64,000 nucleotides of DNA, taken from contig JACJXX010000001.1 in assembly GCA_020636435.1 (NCBI GenBank), positions 124,001 through 188,000 of the forward strand, written 5' to 3'. How positions within the stretch are numbered: position 1 is the stretch's first letter; each line of letters starts with the position of its first letter. The stretch is from Lewinellaceae bacterium. GTDB lineage: Bacteria; Bacteroidota; Bacteroidia; Chitinophagales; Saprospiraceae. The position numbers and the translations under genes are program-made. Of the stretch, positions 55,129-62,971 are shown piece after piece. The notes beneath the pieces are model-generated. The model was given only the letters and a program-made list of their open reading frames with translations, was not told the DNA's origin and ran no database searches.

Positions 55129-56826
55129 ATGATCCTTTTCGAAAAAATAAAGCTGATCTTCCACATCCTCCGCTGGCGGCTCACCTGGTCGAAGCGCGAC
55201 CTGGACTACCTCCCCAAGGGCCGGGTTTCCGAAAAATTCATCACTGCCCGTGAAGCGGCACGCAAAATCCTGGACGGCGCCTACGTGGCCTCCAGCGGCA
55301 TGGCGGGCAACGCCCGCTGCTCTGTATTTTTCTGGGCCATACGCGAGGCCTTTCAGAAGACGGGCCACCCGCAGGGGCTCACCTGGATGAACGTAGGCGC
55401 CCAGGGCAGCCGCGGCAAGGTGCCAGGCACTGTGGAAGAACTAGGCCTGCCCGGCCTGATGTCGCGCTACATCGCCGGCCACCTGGAAACAACCAAGGCG
55501 CAGCTGCGCCTGGCGGACGAAGGTCAACTCGAACTGCACACCATGGCCCAGGGCGCGATGGCCCGCCTCTTCGAAGCCCAGGAAAAAGGCGAAACCGAAC
55601 TGCGCTCGGAGGTGGGGCTGTGCACCTTTCTGGACCCCCGAGTGGGCAACGGCTCCCGGGTCAGCCCCGGCGCCAAAGATCAGTTCATCCGGGCGGATGG
55701 CGACGCGCTGATCTATACTTTGCCTAAAGTAGAAGTGGCGCTTTTCAATGCGCCCTACGCCGATGTGGAGGGCAACATCTACTTTCACCATGCCTCCTGC
55801 CTTTCCGAAAACGAATACCTGAGCCGCGCCGCCAGGGCCAACGGGGGCCTGGCCATGGCAACTGTCAGCGCCATTATTCCAAAAGAGGAAGAAAAAATCA
55901 GCATGCCGGCGGAGGCGGTAGATTACATCGTCGTCCATCCCTACAACGAACAGATTACCAGTGTGCGGCAGGCCCGGTACTGGCCCATGTTTACCCCTGG
56001 ACATAAGGTGGATACCGAAAAGGCGGCAGCCCGTCTCCAATTCATGAATACCCTGCTCAAGATCACTCCGGTGCGGGACGAAGTGGGCAGGGCTATGGCG
56101 CGCCTGGCGGCGGCGATATTTGCCCGCGAAGTACCCAAAGGCTCCATGGTCAATATCGGAGTAGGCTTCCCGGAAGAGGTAGCCCGCTATGTGGTGGGGC
56201 AGGGCCTGGATAAAGAACTAACCTTTACCACCGAGGCGGGTGCCTACGGCGGCCTGCCCCTTCCCGGCGTTTTCTTCGGGGCGGCCATCAACCCGGAGAA
56301 ACTGATCTCCTCGACCGAGATGTTCCACCTGTACCTCGAAAAACTGGGCGCCTGCGTGCTGGGCTTCCTGGAAGTGGACGAGCAGGGCAACGTCAATGCC
56401 TCCCGGCGCGGCCCTCGCATGCAGGACTACGTTGGGCCGGGGGGCTTCCCGGATATCGTATACGGGGCAAAAACCGTTATCTTCATCGGTACCTGGATGG
56501 CCGGGGCGGAATTTAAAATACGGGAGGGGCGCATGCAGGTGGCCAAACCTGGCAAGCCCAAGTTCGTCCGGGAGGCGAACCACATCACCTTCAGCGCCAA
56601 AGAAGCGCTGCGCCTGGGCAAGAAGGTGTTCTACGTGACCAATGTGGGGGCTTTCCAACTCACCTCCCAGGGCCTGCAGCTGATTGGCATCATGCCGGGG
56701 ATTGACCTGAAAAGGGACATCCTCCAGGCCTGCCCGGCTCAGGTATTGCTGCCGGGAGGAGCGGTGCCGGTGGTGGATGGTTCGATCTTGACGGGGAATG
56801 GGTTTCGGCTGGAATGGCCGGGGTAA
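55129..56826 (+). CDS. Family I CoA-transferase (propionate/acetate CoA-transferase-like)
   Basis: The 565-residue protein has fused alpha and beta CoA-transferase domains. 'ILDGAYVASSGMAGNARCSV' and 'YIAGHLETTKAQLRLADEG' belong to the first domain. The catalytic Glu is in 'FTTEAGAYGGLPLPG' (~368), with 'NIGVGFPEEVARYV' upstream and 'VFYVTNVGAFQLTSQGLQLI' near the end. Family I enzymes swap CoA between carboxylic acids through a glutamyl-CoA intermediate, and propionate CoA-transferases also accept 2-hydroxy acids such as lactate. Co-transcribed with the lyase (11-base gap). ATG 55129 starts just after the lyase stop. Confidence 0.88.
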   Translation: MILFEKIKLIFHILRWRLTWSKRDLDYLPKGRVSEKFITAREAARKILDGAYVASSGMAGNARCSVFFWAIREAFQKTGHPQGLTWMNVGAQGSRGKVPGTVEELGLPGLMSRYIAGHLETTKAQLRLADEGQLELHTMAQGAMARLFEAQEKGETELRSEVGLCTFLDPRVGNGSRVSPGAKDQFIRADGDALIYTLPKVEVALFNAPYADVEGNIYFHHASCLSENEYLSRAARANGGLAMATVSAIIPKEEEKISMPAEAVDYIVVHPYNEQITSVRQARYWPMFTPGHKVDTEKAAARLQFMNTLLKITPVRDEVGRAMARLAAAIFAREVPKGSMVNIGVGFPEEVARYVVGQGLDKELTFTTEAGAYGGLPLPGVFFGAAINPEKLISSTEMFHLYLEKLGACVLGFLEVDEQGNVNASRRGPRMQDYVGPGGFPDIVYGAKTVIFIGTWMAGAEFKIREGRMQVAKPGKPKFVREANHITFSAKEALRLGKKVFYVTNVGAFQLTSQGLQLIGIMPGIDLKRDILQACPAQVLLPGGAVPVVDGSILTGNGFRLEWPG

Positions 56827-56875
56827 GGGCATTGTAATGGTACTTATTGCATGGGGGTATGTGTTGCAAATGTAA

Positions 56876-57035
56876 CTTCTCAATAAATGGGAATGAAACC
56901 TGTCGTCCCTACCACATAGTGGCCCCTTTGGGGCAGGACTCCAACAACGCTAAACCCCATTTCCAGGGCCTCACGGCCCTGGAAACGGCCTTTCGTCCCT
57001 ACAGGACTGGCAGCAAAACGACATTTATTGAGAAG
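56876..57035. repeat. Palindromic element 3' of the CoA-transferase gene
   Basis: CTTCTCAATAAATG at 56876-56889 and its exact complement at 57022-57035 form 14-bp arms. Outside them, TGCAAATGTAA and ACTTGCAAAT extend the match imperfectly. Inside are CCAGGGCC/GGCCCTGG and two CGTCCCTAC copies. It fills most of the 317-base spacer before the next gene. Confidence 0.65.
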
Positions 57036-57143
57036 CTACTTGCAAATCAATATAATCAGAAAAACAATGCTTAAGAAAAACCTAAATCGGCTGGCTTATT
57101 GGGCAATGTTTATAATATAAATGTAAGATTGAATCAGCCCGAA

Positions 57144-57410
57144 ATGAAAGAACAATGCTTTGAAACTGGCAAAATCCTGATAATCTTCTCTCTTTTCATT
57201 GAACTAACCTTGATCCCAAAAAGTGATTATATCATGACTTGCGGGATGAGCCTGATTGATGTTTTAATCATTATTTTAGTTGGAGCAGGTACGCTCTACC
57301 TTAACCATTTTCTTTATAAAAATTTGAGGAGATATTATCTGATCGCGGGTATAATCCTTGGGCTTCCAAACGTTTTTCTGGGCGTTATCATCTCTTCGGT
57401 GATTTGCTGA
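57144..57410 (+). CDS. Small hypothetical membrane protein
   Basis: The 88-residue ORF has three hydrophobic stretches ('ILIIFSLFIELTLIP', 'LIDVLIIILVGAGTLYLNHF', 'YLIAGIILGLPNVFLGVIIS'). No family is recognised. Base composition is A/T-richer than the neighbours, which hints at recent acquisition. ATG 57144 is preferred over an upstream in-frame ATG because the extension is polar and unsupported. Confidence 0.5.
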   Translation: MKEQCFETGKILIIFSLFIELTLIPKSDYIMTCGMSLIDVLIIILVGAGTLYLNHFLYKNLRRYYLIAGIILGLPNVFLGVIISSVIC

Positions 57411-57557
57411 TTTTTTTTGTAGGCTGCCCAGGCACCTTTGTCCTATATTTCCCTTTCTTCCGTCGAAAGCCCGGCCACCCGGCCTTGCACAAGTAGGGGC
57501 ACTCACTCCATATTTGCATCTCAATAGAGATTACAATCACCTTTTAACCACAACATC

Positions 57558-57968
57558 ATGAAGCCTTATCAATTTTTGCTCGGCCTGCTGGCCGGCGCCT
57601 GCCTGGTTGTCTTCACCGCCAGCACGACCAACCTCAAGCCCAATACTCAGTACGAATTTACCCAGGTCACCGTCATCGAGTCGGTGGTGCCGGCAGGGAT
57701 GGGGCGCTCCCGCATGATCACCATCGGGCCCAACGGGCAGATGGAGGAGGTCAAGCTGGAAAACTTCTTCAGCCTCACCGGCATCAACTTCTCCAACGTC
57801 CGGGAAAACGACCAGGCCATCACCAATAAGATCAGCGTGATGTATCAGGAAGGCTGGGAACTGCAGGACGTGACTTCCGGCGTATACGGCTCCGGCGCTT
57901 TCGGAGAAGCGGGCGGCAACAATACGGGGATTTTTATGACGCGGTATTTGTTCCGCAGGGCGATGTAA
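57558..57968 (+). CDS. Hypothetical exported protein
   Basis: The 136-residue product has an N-terminal hydrophobic segment ('FLLGLLAGACLVVFTAST') that may be a signal or anchor. A compact domain follows, with 'YEFTQVTVIESVVPAGMG', 'MEEVKLENFFSLTGINFSN' and 'VMYQEGWELQDVTSG'. The closing 'G-W-E-L-Q ... T-R-Y-L-F-R-R' pattern resembles small Bacteroidota proteins of unknown function. No neighbour suggests a role. Confidence 0.65.
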   Translation: MKPYQFLLGLLAGACLVVFTASTTNLKPNTQYEFTQVTVIESVVPAGMGRSRMITIGPNGQMEEVKLENFFSLTGINFSNVRENDQAITNKISVMYQEGWELQDVTSGVYGSGAFGEAGGNNTGIFMTRYLFRRAM

Positions 57969-58045
57969 TATTGTTTCACAGTTTCATGGATGCATGGTTT
58001 GCCCAAACAATGAAACCATGTACCCATGAAACATTGAACCCATCT

Positions 58046-59020
58046 TTACTTCCCAATCAGAATCTTTTTCATATCCTTCTCCAGGCTCTGCTCGGGCGAT
58101 TCCACGATGCGGCCCAGTTCCTTGCCGTTCTTCAGGAAGATGATGGTGGGCACGTACTCGATGTTCCAGCCCTCCTCTTCGTGCTGCGGGCTTTGCTTGT
58201 AATGGTCCGGGTGGTTGCTCAGGGCCACAAGCTGCAGCTTATTCAGATCATAGCCCAACTGGTCGAGGATCTTAAAAAAACGAGGCACTTCCCGCTGGCT
58301 GTCGGAGCACCAGGTGCCCATAAAGAGGAGTATCTCTACGCCTTTCAAAGCTTCCTTCACCTTATCCAGGCTGGCCTTATCTACATCGTAATCTTCGTAG
58401 CCATTGTTAAACCAGAAACCGAACGGTTCCTGTTGCAGGCCTATGCGGTTGATCTTTCCTGCCATAATCGTTTCTCCCTCGTGGTTGACTACTCTTTGAT
58501 TGGCCATTGGGAGGTATTGAGAGGGGATGGGGTACTCCTCCGTCTCGCTGTTCCAGAGAATATTGGCGATCCAGAAACGGGCGCTGTGTTCGGCCAGCTG
58601 GATGCTGTTGATGCCCCTTGAAAAAACGGGGCCGTCTTTTTCCAGGCGGGACTCGTAGGTGGAAAAGGCCTGGGTGACGAGACCGAACCGGTCGGTTTTC
58701 CGGCTGATTTCCCGCTCGAAAAAGCCCTTCTCGGCAAACTGTTGTTCTACGCGTTTGATGTAATCTTCCACTGTCATGGTCAGCATGCCGGCCAGCCCGT
58801 CCGGGTTTTTGTAAACGGTCATCAGGCGGGCCTCCCGGGTAAAAAGGCTCCGAAAGCGATCCCAGTTGCGTTCCTGCCCCGCCGGCCCACTGAGGACATC
58901 GTAAAGGGCGGCGATGATGGCGTCGGCCGACTCCACGTCGGCCCGGTCGGGCTTCACCCGCTTTTGGCCCCATGCAGTTGTAGCGATCAATAGAAAAAAA
59001 ATGAGGAGTGATTTATTCAT
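58046..59020 (-). CDS. NTF2-like / thioredoxin-fold fusion, secreted
   Basis: The 324-residue protein starts with a signal peptide ('LLIFFLLIATTAWGQ'). Residues ~25-155 look NTF2/SnoaL-like ('DAIIAALYDVLSGPAGQERN', 'FRSLFTREARLM', 'AEHSARFWIANILWNSE'). Residues ~200-320 are a thioredoxin fold with 'LLFMGTWCSDSQREVPRFFK' and the cis-Pro segment 'YVPTIIFLKNGKELG'. The active site is C-S-D-S: the second Cys of CxxC is missing, so classical disulfide exchange is unlikely. It may bind or reduce by a single-Cys mechanism. It lies 47 bases downstream of a GT2 gene on the same strand. Confidence 0.78.
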   Translation of the reverse strand: MNKSLLIFFLLIATTAWGQKRVKPDRADVESADAIIAALYDVLSGPAGQERNWDRFRSLFTREARLMTVYKNPDGLAGMLTMTVEDYIKRVEQQFAEKGFFEREISRKTDRFGLVTQAFSTYESRLEKDGPVFSRGINSIQLAEHSARFWIANILWNSETEEYPIPSQYLPMANQRVVNHEGETIMAGKINRIGLQQEPFGFWFNNGYEDYDVDKASLDKVKEALKGVEILLFMGTWCSDSQREVPRFFKILDQLGYDLNKLQLVALSNHPDHYKQSPQHEEEGWNIEYVPTIIFLKNGKELGRIVESPEQSLEKDMKKILIGK

Positions 59021-59067
59021 TCGGTGAAGTTTTTGTCTTTTTGGGCCCGGCTGGCAGCGGTTTTTTC

Positions 59068-59829
59068 CTATTGAGGCTGTTCCCATTCTACGCCACTCTC
59101 CAGCGCATAGGTGGAAAAAAAGCCGCGCAGGCGCATTTGCAGCACGCCCCAGATGGCTTCTTTGACAATGCCTTTGGACATTTTGGAGATGCCCTCGATC
59201 CGGTCGGTGAAAGTAATGGGCACTTCCCGGAGCTTAAAGCCCAACTGATAAGCGGCAAATTTCATTTCGATCTGAAAAGCATAACCAACAAAGCGTATTT
59301 TGTCCAGGTCGATGGCGGAAAGCACCCGCCGATGATAGCAGATGAAGCCCGCTGTGGGGTCGTTCACCGGCATCCAGGTGATGAACTTTACGTAAAGCGA
59401 AGCCCCATAGGAAAGAACGATGCGGTCTAAAGGCCAGTTTTCCAGCTTCCCGCCCCGTATGTAGCGCGAGCCGATAGCCAGGTCCGCCTCCTGCTCCGCA
59501 CAAGCGGCGCGGAGCCTCGGCAGGTCTTTGGGGTTATGGGAAAAATCGGCGTCCATTTCAAACAGGTAGTCATAACCGCGCTGCAGGCCCCACTTAAAAC
59601 CGGTGATGTAGGCCGTGCCCAGGCCGAGCTTGCCGGCCCGTTCGATCAGGAAAAGCCGGCCGGGGTAACGCTCTTTCTGCTGTTGAACCAGTTCGGCAGT
59701 GCCGTCGGGCGAGCCATCATCCACAATGAGAATGTGAAAGGCTTGGCTCAGGGAAAATATGGCGTCAATGACCCTAACGATATTTCCCTTTTCGTTGTAA
59801 GTTGGGATAATGACTAAGCTATCTGCCAA
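59068..59829 (-). CDS. Polyprenol-phosphate mannosyltransferase-like GT2
   Basis: The 253-residue family 2 glycosyltransferase of the dolichol/polyprenol monophosphate mannose synthase type has 'VIIPTYNEKGNI' (~6-17), 'IVDDGSPDGTAELV' (~36-49), 'LGLGTAYITGFKWGLQRGYD', 'EMDADFSHNPKDLP' (the metal-binding DAD, ~95) and 'DPTAGFICYHRRVL'. It lacks C-terminal membrane helices, as in Ppm1-type enzymes. The product would be a lipid-linked sugar donor for glycosylation in the envelope. Confidence 0.9.
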   Translation of the reverse strand: MADSLVIIPTYNEKGNIVRVIDAIFSLSQAFHILIVDDGSPDGTAELVQQQKERYPGRLFLIERAGKLGLGTAYITGFKWGLQRGYDYLFEMDADFSHNPKDLPRLRAACAEQEADLAIGSRYIRGGKLENWPLDRIVLSYGASLYVKFITWMPVNDPTAGFICYHRRVLSAIDLDKIRFVGYAFQIEMKFAAYQLGFKLREVPITFTDRIEGISKMSKGIVKEAIWGVLQMRLRGFFSTYALESGVEWEQPQ

Positions 59830-59978
59830 TTTTTCTTTTTTTTGGGCTTCAAAGATAGGCTAATTTTTCGGGTTTGGGACAGAACCGCCTATTGTTATCC
59901 AAACGACGTCTGATATCCGCCGATTGCTTTTATTTTGCTCTGCCTTATGAAAAAACTCCTCAGCAAAACACCTCTTTC

Positions 59979-60119
59979 ATGAATAATGTTTATCGGCCGT
60001 TCTCAGCATGCCTTTTACTGTTGTTTGCCACTTTCTTCCCCTTTCTGCTCAATGCCCAGGGGCCCATCAGCGGTTTTATGCAGAACTATTCCAAAAGAAA
60101 AGGCCTTTTAGAATATTAG
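59979..60119 (+). pseudogene. Truncated secreted-protein gene (signal peptide only)
   Basis: ATG 59979 encodes a perfect signal peptide ('ACLLLLFATFFPFLLNAQG') followed by 'PISGFMQNYSKRKGLLEY' and a stop after 46 residues. The signal peptide plus 'GFMQ' resembles the start of a larger exported Bacteroidota protein whose remainder is gone. The tandem ATE-like genes start 45 bases later. Confidence 0.4.
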
Positions 60120-60163
60120 TTTCACATTCGTAGCTTTGTATTTTATAATCAACCGATAAAGCT

Positions 60164-61240
60164 TTGTTTTCCCGCATCCGTTATCCGGAAAAAGTGACTC
60201 CCGAAGAGTTAGACGCTTACCTCGCTGCCGGCTGGCGCTGCATGGGGCAGGCCATTTATACGTCCCATTTCATGTTTTTTGGGCCGGAGGATCAAAAAAG
60301 CGTGTATTCCACCATTCCCGCCCGCCTGCCATTAGAAGGTTACCGGTTTTCCAGGAGCCACCGCAAGCTCTGGCGCCGAAACGAACGCCGCTTTCGCATC
60401 GAAGTGGGCGCGCCGGCCCGCTACGACGAAGAAAAGCAAAGGGTGAACCGCCTGTACGCACGGCAGTTTCCCCGCCGCGCCATTAAAGACGCGAAAGATG
60501 TACTGAGCAATGGCAAGGGGCGGTTGGCCCTGGATACCCGGGAGGTAAAAATATACGACGGGGAAAACCTCGCCGCCTTCAGCTTTTTCGACATGGGCTG
60601 CCAGAGCATGTACAGCAAACAGGGCATCTACGATCCGGCCTATCACAAATACAGCCTCGGGTTTTTTACCATGCTGGTGGAAACCCAATACGCCCTGGAG
60701 CAAGGGCTCCGTTATTATTACCCAGGTTATGTTGTTCCGGGCAACCAGGAGTTCGACTACAAGCACCGCATCGGCCAACTGGAATATTTCGAGTTAAAGG
60801 ACTCGGCGTGGAAACCCTTCTCGCAACTATCGGAAGAAGATATCCCCATCAACTATTTGCGGAGCCGCCTGGAAGCATTGCAAAATGCGCTGAAAGGAAA
60901 AGGGATCGAAAGCAAAATCTTCGATTATCGCTATTTCGACATCCGTTTTTACGATAACCGCCCTTTCCCTTTTCTGGAGTTCCCCTGCTTTTTGCTGCCC
61001 GACTCCAAAGACAAGCAATCCCTTTGCCCGATAACGGTATTCGACCCCGTCCAGATGGCATTCCATATTTACAACTGCCGGTTTTTCGGGCCGGGGGTCG
61101 AGCACCTCAGTGCTTACCGCCGGGCACTGCGGGCTGCCTTGCCTCTTTTTCAAAAGCCGGTTGCCATATTCGGCATCCTCCACGAATCCCTCAGCCCGGA
61201 GGAAACCTTGAATGCCTTATCGCAATTTGCCCGGGTTTGA
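60164..61240 (+). CDS. Arginyltransferase (ATE)-like protein, paralog 1
   Basis: The 358-residue protein has the C-terminal GNAT-like fold of arginyl-tRNA-protein transferases: 'ARLPLEGYRFSRSHRKLWRR', 'GIYDPAYHKYSLGFFTML' and 'YYYPGYVVPGNQEFDYKHRI' (~184-203), corresponding to the ATE 'Y-Y-x-G-Y' region. The N-terminal ATE Cys cluster is absent. It starts at TTG 60164, supported by alignment with the ATG-started paralog downstream ('(M)F..YPE..TPEELDAYLA.GW..MGQ'). It may transfer amino acids to protein N-termini or act on something else; the lack of Cys argues for a divergent role. Confidence 0.72.
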   Translation: MFSRIRYPEKVTPEELDAYLAAGWRCMGQAIYTSHFMFFGPEDQKSVYSTIPARLPLEGYRFSRSHRKLWRRNERRFRIEVGAPARYDEEKQRVNRLYARQFPRRAIKDAKDVLSNGKGRLALDTREVKIYDGENLAAFSFFDMGCQSMYSKQGIYDPAYHKYSLGFFTMLVETQYALEQGLRYYYPGYVVPGNQEFDYKHRIGQLEYFELKDSAWKPFSQLSEEDIPINYLRSRLEALQNALKGKGIESKIFDYRYFDIRFYDNRPFPFLEFPCFLLPDSKDKQSLCPITVFDPVQMAFHIYNCRFFGPGVEHLSAYRRALRAALPLFQKPVAIFGILHESLSPEETLNALSQFARV

Positions 61241-61295
61241 AGATAGTTTTTAAAAATATTGTTAGCTTACAGCCCCAAGATTTCAAGCGCTGATC

Positions 61296-62348
61296 ATGTT
61301 TGCAGAGAAGCATTACCCGGAAGTGATGATACCCGAAGAACTCGATGCCTACCTGGCGAAAGGCTGGTACCGCATGGGGCAAACCATCTTTACCACCCAC
61401 TTCCTGTGTTTTGGGCGCTCCTTCTATTCCGCCATCTGGATTCGCCTGCCGCTGCAGGGTTACCAGTTTCGCAAAAGCCTGCGCAAAGCCTTCCGCCGCA
61501 ACCAGCAGCGCTTTCGGCACAGGGTAGGGCCGGCTTCCATCACCCCGGAAAAAGAACAGCTCTACCGCCGGTACAAGGCTTCCTTCCCGGGCATCCTCGC
61601 TCCTTCGCTGAAAGACTCCCTGCTGGATGGGGAAGACTACAACATTTACAATACCTATGAAGTGGCTGTCTACGAGGGCAGCAAACTGGTGGCCCTCAGT
61701 TTTTTCGACCTTGGAAAGGACAGCGCCGCCAGTATCATGGGCGCTTATGACCCCGCCTGCGCCAAACACAGCCTCGGTTTTTATACCATGCTCCTGGAGA
61801 TCGATTTCTGCCTTCAACGCGGCCTGCAGTTTTTCTATCCCGGTTATGTCGTGCCGGGTTACAGCCGCTTCGACTACAAACTCAGGATCGGCAGGGTGGA
61901 AGACATCGAATACTACGACCTCCACAGCCACGGCTGGAAACCCTACGGCCAACTCACGGCAGCGGAGGTGCCCCTCAAAAAGATGGAAACCCGGCTGGAT
62001 GACATGCAAAAGTTTCTGGTCAACAACAACCTCTGGAGCCAGAAACTGTACTACCCGCTTTTCGAGGCCAATTTGTTCGGATTCTGGCACGCTCCTTATT
62101 TTGACTATCCGGTCTTCCTGCTTTGCTCGCCCCGGCTCAACTCCAACAGCTACCTGATGGCGGTCTACAACCCCCGCGAAGACAACTTTCAGCTCCTGCG
62201 TTGCTCCCTCTTCGACGATCTCCAGTTCTACTTCAACGAGGCCTATACGGATTCCTTCGACCGTCGGAAACACTTCCTCGAACTGGTCGTCCGGGAGGAA
62301 GTGCTGGCTACTAGCTCCCGGCCGGCGGAAATCCTGCAGGCTTTTTAG
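61296..62348 (+). CDS. Arginyltransferase (ATE)-like protein, paralog 2
   Basis: The 350-residue tandem paralog of the preceding gene lies 55 bases downstream. The same landmarks occur in order: 'YPEVMIPEELDAYLAKGWYR', 'IRLPLQGYQFRKSLRKAFRR', 'GAYDPACAKHSLGFYTMLLE' and 'FFYPGYVVPGYSRFDYKLRI' (~179-198). The sequences have clearly diverged, most in the C-terminal third ('NSNSYLMAVYNPREDNFQLL'). No Cys cluster is present. The two are probably co-transcribed. Confidence 0.75.
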   Translation: MFAEKHYPEVMIPEELDAYLAKGWYRMGQTIFTTHFLCFGRSFYSAIWIRLPLQGYQFRKSLRKAFRRNQQRFRHRVGPASITPEKEQLYRRYKASFPGILAPSLKDSLLDGEDYNIYNTYEVAVYEGSKLVALSFFDLGKDSAASIMGAYDPACAKHSLGFYTMLLEIDFCLQRGLQFFYPGYVVPGYSRFDYKLRIGRVEDIEYYDLHSHGWKPYGQLTAAEVPLKKMETRLDDMQKFLVNNNLWSQKLYYPLFEANLFGFWHAPYFDYPVFLLCSPRLNSNSYLMAVYNPREDNFQLLRCSLFDDLQFYFNEAYTDSFDRRKHFLELVVREEVLATSSRPAEILQAF

Positions 62349-62473
62349 AGTTATAGCATTCCTGCTTCCGAAAGGCGGGAACCAACACTTTGGGCCTATC
62401 GACAGGGGTTTATACGATACAACTGATTTCCAGCAAGGAGCGGCGAGGGGAAAGAGTGGCAGGGCGGCGCCAA

Positions 62474-62845
62474 TCAACGCTTTCTGCGCACCCCGTACGG
62501 AACCTCCTCATCCAGCAAAAAAGCCTCCTGCAGCACTTCGTGCAGCGCCTCTTCAGGAATGTCTTTCAGTTGATAAAAGACGGCGCCGGACACTTGCTTG
62601 CGCCCCCGGGCGTCGAGCAGCCCCTGCTCGTTGCTCAGCTCGTTGCCGCGGGTGAAGGCCAGCTCAACGCCACCGTCTTTGGTGAGGTTGAGGTAGCAAA
62701 TCCAGCTTCGGCGGTAGTAAAAAGGAATCTTGTAACGGATTTTTGCCGTAACTTCGGGATAGGAGGCCATCAGCCGGTGCAGGTAGTCCATGACCTCCTG
62801 CTGCGGGCCGTCCAACTCGGCGATGTAGGCTTCGATATCGTTCAT
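62474..62845 (-). CDS. DUF1801 domain protein
   Basis: The 123-residue cytosolic protein carries the DUF1801/YdhG-like pattern: 'YIAELDGPQQEVMDYLHRLM', 'KIRYKIPFYYRRSWICYLNL' and 'GVELAFTRGNELSNEQGLLD'. Relatives are small alpha/beta proteins linked to iron-sulfur or frataxin-like folds, but their role is not settled. It lies between convergently oriented neighbours; nothing indicates an operon. Confidence 0.82.
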   Translation of the reverse strand: MNDIEAYIAELDGPQQEVMDYLHRLMASYPEVTAKIRYKIPFYYRRSWICYLNLTKDGGVELAFTRGNELSNEQGLLDARGRKQVSGAVFYQLKDIPEEALHEVLQEAFLLDEEVPYGVRRKR

Positions 62846-62971
62846 AATGAGATGGTTTCAACCTTTCGTTAAAATGGGCATTTCAGCGGAAATGCCTATC
62901 GGCGTTAAAGCTATTTTCACAACACTTCCTCTTCTATTTTGGTTATCATGGGAAAAGAAGAAACACTGCCC

